From contig CAMBES010000008.1 of assembly GCA_945865855.1 (NCBI GenBank), positions 1 through 19,370 on the forward strand: 19,370 nt of DNA, in the 5' to 3' direction. Origin of the DNA: Rhizobium sp. Q54 (GTDB taxonomy: Bacteria > Pseudomonadota > Alphaproteobacteria > Rickettsiales > UBA1997). Of the stretch, positions 13,674 to 19,370 are shown in pieces. The position numbers were made by a program, and so were the translations under genes. Within the stretch, counting starts at the first letter, position 1; every line of letters starts with the position of its first letter. The notes beneath the pieces were generated by a model that searched no databases, was not told where the DNA came from, and saw only the letters and a list, made by a program, of their open reading frames with translations.

Positions 13674-14684
13674 ATGCAATTCATCGACGAAGTAAAAATT
13701 AATCTCCAAGCCGGAAATGGCGGAAATGGCGCGTCAAGTTTTCGCCGCGAAAAATTCGTACCACGCGGCGGACCAGATGGCGGAGACGGAGGACGCGGCG
13801 GCAGTATAATTTTAGAATGCGTAAAAGATCTAAACACTCTGATCGACTTTCGCTTCAAACAACATTTTGTAGCTAAGAACGGCTCAGCTGGAAAAGGAGC
13901 AAATAAGAACGGACTTTCTGGCGAAGATTTAATTCTGCGCGTTCCAGTCGGCACACAAATTTTCTCTGACGATAAATCTGAATTAATCGCCGATCTAACC
14001 CAAGATGGAGAGCGCTTCACCATCGTTAAAGGCGGCCGCGGCGGACTCGGAAACGTAAATTTTAAAAGCTCGATAAATCAAGCCCCAACCTTTGCCCAAA
14101 AAGGCGAAGCCGGTGCAGAACTCTGGGCCAGACTTGAATTAAAACTTCTCTCTGATGCTGGATTGCTTGGAATGCCTAACGCCGGAAAATCAACCTTCCT
14201 TGCCGCAACCACCCGCGCTAAACCAAAAATCGCTGACTACCCTTTTACCACTCTCAAGCCACAACTTGGGGTTGTTTACGTCGATGAATATGAATTTGTT
14301 TTAGCTGATATTCCGGGCTTAATCGAAGGAGCTTCCGAAGGTCGCGGACTTGGTGATCGCTTCTTAAAACACGTTGAGCGTTGCGGAGTTTTACTTCATT
14401 TAATCGACGGTTCTGCCGAAGATGTTGTTGAAAATTACGCAACAATTCGCGGAGAACTTGCTGGCTATAGCGAAGAATTAGCGAGCAAAAAAGAGATCGT
14501 CGCCCTCAATAAAATTGACATTCTAGACGCTGATGAGTTGAAGAAAAAAATCGCCGCATTAAAGAAATTCCTAAAAAAATCCGGGCAGAAACTTCCAAAA
14601 GTTTTCGCTCTTTCCGCCGCAACTGGTCAAGGAACTACTGAGATTTTGCGCGAGCTTTACCGAAAAATAAAAGATGAAAAATAG
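13674..14684 (+). CDS. obgE: GTPase ObgE/CgtA
   Basis: ObgE is a ribosome-associated GTPase active in 50S assembly and stress response. The protein shows the glycine-rich Obg fold (1-158, with GNGGNGASSFRREK, GGPDGGDGGRGG and GGRGGLGN), then the G domain: G1 GMPNAGKST (166-174), G2 YPFTTLKPQLG, G3 DIPGLIEGA (212-220), G4 NKID (279-282) and G5 SAATGQG. At 336 residues it lacks the long variable C-terminal extension of some homologues. The 134-base gap upstream is shared with the divergent flavoprotein and contains a small AGCTA/TAGCT inverted repeat (13591-13605); no clear promoter hexamers are visible. Its 3' end overlaps the SDR gene by 11 bases. Confidence 0.98.
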   Translation: MQFIDEVKINLQAGNGGNGASSFRREKFVPRGGPDGGDGGRGGSIILECVKDLNTLIDFRFKQHFVAKNGSAGKGANKNGLSGEDLILRVPVGTQIFSDDKSELIADLTQDGERFTIVKGGRGGLGNVNFKSSINQAPTFAQKGEAGAELWARLELKLLSDAGLLGMPNAGKSTFLAATTRAKPKIADYPFTTLKPQLGVVYVDEYEFVLADIPGLIEGASEGRGLGDRFLKHVERCGVLLHLIDGSAEDVVENYATIRGELAGYSEELASKKEIVALNKIDILDADELKKKIAALKKFLKKSGQKLPKVFALSAATGQGTTEILRELYRKIKDEK

Positions 14685-15399
14685 TACAGCATTAATTACC
14701 GGAGGATCGAAAAGAATAGGTCGCGAGATCTCGATTTTCCTAGCTTCACAAGGCTACGATCTCGTGATTAGTTACAATGAATCTAAGAACGAAGCAGAAA
14801 AATTAAGCAAAGAAATCGTCAAAAAATTTGGCGTAAAATGTGAAATTTTTAAGGCTGATTTGCGCGACGAAAAACAAACAAAAGAACTCGCAAAATTTGT
14901 TAGAAATAATTCTAAAAAATGGAGTTTGCTAGTTAACAACGCATCAGTTTTTCAAAAATCCAAATTTCTTACCGCAGCAGAATCTGAAATGTCTGACAAC
15001 TTCAATATTCATTTCTTTTCGCCACTAATTCTTGCCAAAGAATTTGCGAAAAATGCGCCAAAAAACGGACAAATAATTAACCTCACCGACAAAAATATCA
15101 CTCGCTACGAAACCAGTTATTTTTACTACTTACTCAGCAAAAAATCTTTGGCCGAATTAACTAAAATGCTCTCAGTTGAACTAGCGCCAAAAATCAGAGT
15201 TAATGGAATTGCGCCAGGTTTTATTTTAAATCCAATCGACAATTCAAGCGCAGAGAGTTTCGTCAAAAAAATTCCCCTGCAAACCAAAGGTGAAGTAGAA
15301 AATATTGTGCAAGCAGTTGAGTTTTTGCTAAAAAATAAATTCGTCACCGGTCAAATTTTATTCGTCGATGGAGGAGCTTCACTAAACCATGCAGGATAA
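14674..15399 (+). CDS. Short-chain dehydrogenase, pteridine-reductase-like (FolM/PTR1 group)
   Basis: This is a 241-residue classical SDR with cofactor motif TGGSKRIG (9-16), NNAS (88-91) and active-site YxxxK at Tyr152/Lys156. The usual catalytic Ser is replaced: the strand reads INLTDKN with Asp139. That pattern, with RVNGIAPGF and KR in the cofactor loop, matches pteridine reductases (PTR1, E. coli FolM), NADPH enzymes that reduce dihydromonapterin or dihydropterins and can back up dihydrofolate reductase. Its ATG lies 11 bases before the end of obgE, and its 3' end overlaps lpxI by 11 bases, so all three are likely co-translated. Another SDR substrate cannot be excluded. Confidence 0.88.
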   Translation: MKNSTALITGGSKRIGREISIFLASQGYDLVISYNESKNEAEKLSKEIVKKFGVKCEIFKADLRDEKQTKELAKFVRNNSKKWSLLVNNASVFQKSKFLTAAESEMSDNFNIHFFSPLILAKEFAKNAPKNGQIINLTDKNITRYETSYFYYLLSKKSLAELTKMLSVELAPKIRVNGIAPGFILNPIDNSSAESFVKKIPLQTKGEVENIVQAVEFLLKNKFVTGQILFVDGGASLNHAG

Positions 15400-16192
15400 A
15401 TTAGGAATATTCGCCGGACGCGGGAAATTGCCGCAAATGCTGATCTCAGACTGTCAAAAAAAAGGCCGCGAATTTGTCTTATTTTTACTCGAAGGAGAAA
15501 TTTACGAAGAAGATTATTCTGTCTTCAAGCCAACAAAATTTGGTTACGGCGAAGTTGAGAAATTTTTAAGAATTCTTCACGAAAATAAAGTTAAAAACCT
15601 GGTCTTTATTGGCGGCGTAACTAAGCCCAACTTCTCTGCGCTTAAAGTCGATAAAACCGGCGCGATTTTACTCGCCAAAATTCTCGCTAATAAAATTCTT
15701 GGTGACGACGCCGTGCTACGTACCGTAATTAATTTCTTCGAGAAAAAAGGCTTAAAAATTCTGCGAATTGATGAATTGCTCGACTGCGTGGTGTCAAAGA
15801 AATCAATACTTGGCAAGCATTCTCCCAGTGCAGAAAATCTTGCCGACATTGCACTTGGAATTTCCGCAGTGAAATATTTTTCAAAATTTGACGTTGGCCA
15901 ATCTCTCGTTGTTGCGCAAAAACAAATCATTGCAATTGAGGCTCTCGAAGGAACTGATGAGATGATTAAAAGATGCAAAAATTTGCGCCAAAATTCTGTG
16001 CTCGTAAAAATGAAAAAATTCAAACAAAGCAGAAAAGCTGATTTGCCAACAATCGGAATTGAAACTGTAAAAAATTGCGCTGAAGCCGGAATCAAAGGAA
16101 TCGCCATTCAAGCCAATTCAACGCTGGTTTTAGAAAAAGAAGAACTCATTAAAGTGGCTGACGAATTAGGATTGTTCTTAACGGTAATTTGA
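15389..16192 (+). CDS. lpxI: UDP-2,3-diacylglucosamine pyrophosphatase LpxI
   Basis: LpxI (formerly DUF1009) cleaves UDP-2,3-diacylglucosamine to lipid X and UMP in lipid A synthesis, doing in alphaproteobacteria the job of LpxH. The 267-residue protein has the family's start (LGIFAGRGKLPQML), FIGGVTKPNF, GDDAVLRTVINFFE, and near the end KQSRKADLPTIGIETV followed by GIKGIAIQANSTLVLE. These are the characteristic blocks of the family. It overlaps the SDR by 11 bases and is followed by repeat elements before cca. Together with lptE it shows that the organism makes lipopolysaccharide or at least lipid A. Confidence 0.96.
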   Translation: MQDKLGIFAGRGKLPQMLISDCQKKGREFVLFLLEGEIYEEDYSVFKPTKFGYGEVEKFLRILHENKVKNLVFIGGVTKPNFSALKVDKTGAILLAKILANKILGDDAVLRTVINFFEKKGLKILRIDELLDCVVSKKSILGKHSPSAENLADIALGISAVKYFSKFDVGQSLVVAQKQIIAIEALEGTDEMIKRCKNLRQNSVLVKMKKFKQSRKADLPTIGIETVKNCAEAGIKGIAIQANSTLVLEKEELIKVADELGLFLTVI

Positions 16193-16243
16193 AGACCCTT
16201 CCCAAATCCTCGCCTGTGCGGTACTGGGAAAGTGCGGTGGTCT
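16193..16243. repeat. Hairpin-forming intergenic element after lpxI
   Basis: AGACC (16193-16197) and GGTCT (16239-16243) flank an inner pair TTCCCA (16199-16204)/TGGGAA (16225-16230), with CGC/GCG nested inside. The sequence is markedly richer in G+C than its neighbours. It could act as a terminator-like structure for lpxI, although no T tract follows, or be a dispersed repeat. Confidence 0.5.
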
Positions 16244-16246
16244 AAA

Positions 16247-16275
16247 CGTCATCCTCGCGCAGGCGGGGGTCCAGG
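16247..16275. repeat. REP-like palindromic repeat (GTCATCC...GGGTCCAGG type)
   Basis: The sequence from CGTCATCC to TCCAGG contains a stem CCTCGC (16253-16258)/GCGGGG (16263-16268) with a GCAG loop. This resembles the dispersed proteobacterial intergenic repeat whose core reads like GTCATTCCCGCG-n-CGCGGGAATCCAG. It sits 12 bases before the cca start. Other copies would be expected elsewhere in the genome. Confidence 0.6.
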
Positions 16276-16286
16276 AATTTTTACAA

Positions 16287-17396
16287 ATGCAACCAACTCA
16301 AAATTTTTCTCCAGAAGTAAAAAAAATATTCGAAATCTTTGGCGCTAACATCCGCTTGGTTGGTGGATGCGTCCGTGACTTGCTCTTAGAAAAAAAAATA
16401 AACGATTTCGATTTCGCGACAAAATTCCTTCCCAGTGAAACAACAAAAATCTTAGAAAAAAATAAAATCAAAGCGATACCGACCGGCATCAAATTTGGCA
16501 CAATCACCGCCGTCGTAAATGGTCAGAATTTTGAAATTACCACTTTACGCAAAGACAATGAAACCGACGGACGTCACTGCGCACCAGAATTCGTCGATGA
16601 TTATTTACTCGACGCCTCACGCCGAGACTTCACGATGAACGCTCTCTACATGGATTCTCTAGGCCAGATCACTGATTACTTCGACGGAATTTCCGATCTC
16701 AAAAAACAAAAGCTTCGCTTCATTGGCGACGCAGAAAAAAGAATAGAAGAAGATTTTTTACGCATTTTGCGCTTCTTTCGCTTCAGCTGTGAATATGCTG
16801 CAGAGCTTGATTCTGAAGGGCTTAAGGCTTGCACAAAACAAAGAAAAAATCTTAAAAAACTTTCGCGCGAAAGAATTAGGCAAGAATTTTTAAAACTTAT
16901 TTTTAATCAAAAAAAAGAGCGTGTAGTCACGATTTTAAAAATTCTAGAAGAAGAAAAAATTGCTGAAGAAATTTTTTCTTCACCCCTCGACATCTCTGCA
17001 TTTGAGAGTCTACAAAGCGAAGATCAAAAATTAAAAATCGCCACCCTTCTTCTAAATAAAAACTTTAAACCCGAAGAAATTTGCGCAACAAATATTGAGA
17101 AAAAACTTTTTAACTTTTTGCTTTCAACCTCTCCAACTCTAGACTTAAGGCTGCTCCGCGCTTTTAACAATGACGAATTGGTTTGGAATTTTTGTCTTTT
17201 TGTTGCGGCAAAAAACAATCTTCCTCTCCCAAAAAAATTCCAAAAATTACCAGAATTTCCGATTAAAGCCAATGATCTAATCGAGCTTGGCTTCAAGAAT
17301 AAAGAACTTGGAGACTCCTTGGATAAATTAAAAAAACTTTGGGCAAAAAGTGATTTTGAACTCGGTAAACAATCTCTTTTGGACAGTCTCCTTTGA
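16287..17396 (+). CDS. cca: CCA tRNA nucleotidyltransferase / poly(A) polymerase family
   Basis: This class II nucleotidyltransferase adds or repairs the CCA end of tRNA; some family members make poly(A). Visible motifs are GGCVRD (26-31), the metal-binding pair Asp40/Asp42 in NDFDFA, GTITAVV (71-77), ITTLRKD, the RRDFTMNAL block (112-120) and FIGDAEKRIEEDFLRILRFFRF, which starts the neck/body region. At 369 residues it is a typical short bacterial form without an HD phosphohydrolase domain. The ATG follows the repeat element at 16247-16275, with no clear Shine-Dalgarno sequence. The stop codon is the beginning of a perfect hairpin. I cannot separate CCA-adding from poly(A) activity by eye; CCA-adding is more likely because every genome that does not encode all CCA ends needs it. 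Confidence 0.94.
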   Translation: MQPTQNFSPEVKKIFEIFGANIRLVGGCVRDLLLEKKINDFDFATKFLPSETTKILEKNKIKAIPTGIKFGTITAVVNGQNFEITTLRKDNETDGRHCAPEFVDDYLLDASRRDFTMNALYMDSLGQITDYFDGISDLKKQKLRFIGDAEKRIEEDFLRILRFFRFSCEYAAELDSEGLKACTKQRKNLKKLSRERIRQEFLKLIFNQKKERVVTILKILEEEKIAEEIFSSPLDISAFESLQSEDQKLKIATLLLNKNFKPEEICATNIEKKLFNFLLSTSPTLDLRLLRAFNNDELVWNFCLFVAAKNNLPLPKKFQKLPEFPIKANDLIELGFKNKELGDSLDKLKKLWAKSDFELGKQSLLDSLL

Positions 17397-17420
17397 AAAT
17401 CGTTTTAGCGATTTTCAAAG
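17391..17420 (+). terminator. Perfect 12-bp hairpin overlapping the cca stop codon
   Basis: CTTTGAAAATCG (17391-17402) and CGATTTTCAAAG (17409-17420) are perfect complements around a TTTTAG loop. The left arm contains the cca TGA. No T tract follows (GAGAGTTAATC), so it may be a processing or mRNA-stabilising stem rather than a classical terminator. It sits between cca and the ABC exporter, 20 bases before the latter's ATG. Confidence 0.45.
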
Positions 17421-17440
17421 AGAGTTAATCAACAAATAAA

Positions 17441-19201
17441 ATGAAAAAATTCGGCGACCTCTTCTCTCTCATTCCATTTTTTAAACCTTACCGACGCGAA
17501 GTTTTTTTTGCGTTATTAGCCCTGCTAATTACCGCGCTAATGGTTTTATTTTTTGGCAAAGCCCTCAAATATTTAATTGACCTTGGCTTCACCAGGCAAG
17601 ACTCCTTCTCGCTAAATCTTGTTTTACTAATTTTCGTCGGTGCCGTTTTAATAATGGCCGTTGCCGGATTTTATCGCTCTTCGCTAATCAATTCCGCCGC
17701 CGAAAAAGTAATCGCCGATCTGCGCAAAAAAGTTTACAACCACATTATTCGAGTCTCCGCCGAATTTTTTGAAATCACCAAAACTGGCGAAGTAATTTCC
17801 CGCCTCACTGTCGACACAATTGTGCTCTACAACATTCTAAGCAACACCCTCTCCTTCTTACTGCGCAACAGCTTGCTTTTCCTTGGTGGAATCTGCTTTT
17901 TATTTTTAACCAGTTTTAAGCTCAGCGTAATTTCTTTGGCATTAATTTTAGTCGCGATCTCGCCGATTATTTTAATGGGTCGCCGCGTAAAAAATTTGTC
18001 GAAAGAATCTCAAGAAGCATTAGCCGCAGTTGGGGCTCATGTCGAAGAAAGCATCAACGGCGTAAAAACAATTCAGTCTTACCTTTGTGAAGAAAAAGAG
18101 GCGCGCAATTTTTTTAGTTTTGTTGACAAAGCACTCGAAGCGGCACTGAAAAAAATCCGCGTAAAATCGTTAATGATTGCTTTTGTGATCACCCTCGCCT
18201 TTGGCACTGTCGCAGTGTTGCTGTGGGTTGGTGGCCAAGATGTTTTGGCAGGAAAAATAACAGCCGGCGACCTCTCTTCATTTATTTTTTACTCAATTAT
18301 TTCTGCGACTTCTCTAGTTGCGCTTAGCCAAATTGCCGGACAATTACAAAGCGCATCTTCAGCGGCAGAGAGAATTTTTGAGCTTTTGCAGATTGAGTCT
18401 CCGGTCAAAGAAATAGCAGATCCAAAACCATTTTTAAGCAGCGAGAAAGTTACGTTAAAATTTAACTCGGTGAATTTTTCTTACCCGAGTCGAAAGGATT
18501 TTTTAGTGCTGAAAAATTTTAATTTCGAAATCAAACCTGGAGAAAAAATTGCCATTGTTGGCCTTAGCGGCTCAGGTAAAAGCACTCTGCTTCAACTGCT
18601 TCTGCGCTTCTACGACGTGGATTCGGGGGCAATTACAATTAATGATCGCGACCTCAAATCACTCTCCTTCAAAGATCTGCGCCAAAATTTTTCTTACATT
18701 TCGCAAGACTGTTTTATTTTCTCGGGAACGATTTTTGAAAACATTGCCTACGTAGATAAATCAATCACCGAAGCTGAGGTAGAAAAAATGATTAGCCGAA
18801 ATTCAGCGCTGCAATTCATTAATAATTTACCAAAGAAATTACACACATCCGTTGGCGAAAAAGGGATTAAGCTTTCTGGCGGTGAACGTCAGCGCATTGC
18901 CTTTGCTCGCGCGCTAATCAAGAACTCTCTGGTTTTACTTTTAGACGAAGCAACTTCGGCGCTCGACAATCAAAATGAGCAATCAATAAATCGCGCGATC
19001 CTCAATTTTGCTGAAAACAAAACTGTGATAACTGTCGCGCATCGTCTTTCTTCGATTGTGAATTCTGAGAAAATTATCTTTCTTGAGGGTGGAGAAATTA
19101 TTGAAACAGGCTCGCATCAAGAATTGATGGCACTTGGCAAATCTTACAAAAAAATGTACGAATTGGAAGAAGTGGTAGGTCGGTCTTCACTTCGAAATTA
19201 G
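17441..19201 (+). CDS. MsbA/ABCB-like ABC exporter (permease-ATPase half-transporter)
   Basis: The 586-residue protein is a type I (type IV fold) ABC exporter half-transporter with six membrane helices in the N-terminal about 310 residues and an ATPase domain from about 335. Motifs are Walker A GLSGSGKS (374-381), Q-loop region ISQDCFIFSGT (420-430), signature LSGGE (478-482), Walker B LVLLLDEA (497-504, Glu503 catalytic) and H-loop His534. Dimerisation is needed for function. The best relatives would be MsbA-like lipid or drug exporters, and lipid A export would fit the nearby lpxI and lptE, but the sequence does not prove the substrate; ABCB-type mitochondrial relatives are also possible. 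It follows cca after the hairpin. No terminator is visible in the 169 bases after the TAG. Confidence 0.93.
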   Translation: MKKFGDLFSLIPFFKPYRREVFFALLALLITALMVLFFGKALKYLIDLGFTRQDSFSLNLVLLIFVGAVLIMAVAGFYRSSLINSAAEKVIADLRKKVYNHIIRVSAEFFEITKTGEVISRLTVDTIVLYNILSNTLSFLLRNSLLFLGGICFLFLTSFKLSVISLALILVAISPIILMGRRVKNLSKESQEALAAVGAHVEESINGVKTIQSYLCEEKEARNFFSFVDKALEAALKKIRVKSLMIAFVITLAFGTVAVLLWVGGQDVLAGKITAGDLSSFIFYSIISATSLVALSQIAGQLQSASSAAERIFELLQIESPVKEIADPKPFLSSEKVTLKFNSVNFSYPSRKDFLVLKNFNFEIKPGEKIAIVGLSGSGKSTLLQLLLRFYDVDSGAITINDRDLKSLSFKDLRQNFSYISQDCFIFSGTIFENIAYVDKSITEAEVEKMISRNSALQFINNLPKKLHTSVGEKGIKLSGGERQRIAFARALIKNSLVLLLDEATSALDNQNEQSINRAILNFAENKTVITVAHRLSSIVNSEKIIFLEGGEIIETGSHQELMALGKSYKKMYELEEVVGRSSLRN

Positions 19202-19370
19202 ATGCGCGTCTTCTGATTCCAACCTACGCAGGAGTTTCATTGTGAATGCTGCACTAAAAGCTAGTCATTGCGTGGGCCGATGAGCAAAAAGATTAATAGG
19301 TTTTTTAACCTCGTCTCTGCCCATTAAAGCATCAAGAAGTGTAGCTTTTTACATCTCTCGCCAAATGCAA

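Noticed and set aside
15577..16107. 176-codon minus-strand ORF antisense to lpxI
   Set aside because: It lies entirely within a well-conserved gene, has no recognisable motifs and reads as a Ser/Phe-rich shadow of lpxI codon use.
19202..19370. Possible gene fragment on the minus strand (TLLDALMGRDEVKKPINLFA) and a GTCATTGCG repeat-like string
   Set aside because: The frame is interrupted by TAA just upstream and reaches the window edge; no family was recognised, and the repeat similarity is too short to call.

Overview
This window reads as an ordinary stretch of chromosome from an AT-rich alphaproteobacterium. The lineage call rests on several genes together: a small NDUFS4/ETC-complex-I accessory protein (an alphaproteobacterial and mitochondrial marker), an LpxI-type lipid A enzyme, a stand-alone PurS with a class I PurQ, CcmF of cytochrome c maturation system I, and an LptE lipoprotein. 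TAA, TAG and TGA are all used as stops, so the standard bacterial code applies. The AT bias, many overlapping genes and apparent gene relics fit a lineage undergoing genome reduction (Rickettsiales/Holosporales-like or an uncultured relative), but I cannot fix the order from this sequence.

Layout. Positions 1-1313 hold the C-terminal half of uvrA, followed by a strong hairpin terminator. Positions 1430-2325 hold no well-supported gene. They contain an unrecognised minus-strand ORF (1669-1995), fragments that look like the decayed end of an outer-membrane beta-barrel gene, and some inverted repeats. A minus-strand NYN-domain nuclease-like gene (2326-2844) comes next, then a possible small decayed plus-strand ORF (2924-3162). 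queE (minus) and ccmF (plus) diverge from a single CATG that supplies both start codons. ccmF carries a 12-nt minisatellite and overlaps the NDUFS4-like gene by ATGA. After a short direct repeat come an outer-membrane TpsB-type transporter, a CinA-family amidohydrolase, and purC-purS-purQ.

purQ converges on, and overlaps, a minus-strand cluster read in the order nitronate-monooxygenase-like flavoprotein, pyrG, lptE. A short divergent promoter region (13540-13673) separates this from a plus-strand run: obgE, a pteridine-reductase-like SDR and lpxI, all overlapping. After two hairpin repeat elements come cca (tRNA nucleotidyltransferase), another hairpin and an MsbA-like ABC exporter. The last 169 bases hold no supported gene.

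Themes. Nucleotide synthesis (purC/S/Q, pyrG), outer-membrane biogenesis (lptE, lpxI, TpsB, possibly the ABC exporter), respiration (ccmF, NDUFS4-like), tRNA processing and modification (cca, queE) and DNA repair (uvrA) are mixed in short operons. I found no phage, CRISPR, toxin-antitoxin or defence island and no clearly new multi-gene system. The most unusual points are the shared queE/ccmF start site with the adjoining minisatellite, the orphan TpsB with an atypical C-terminus, the cysteine cluster in the flavoprotein, and the relic-rich intergenic region after uvrA.
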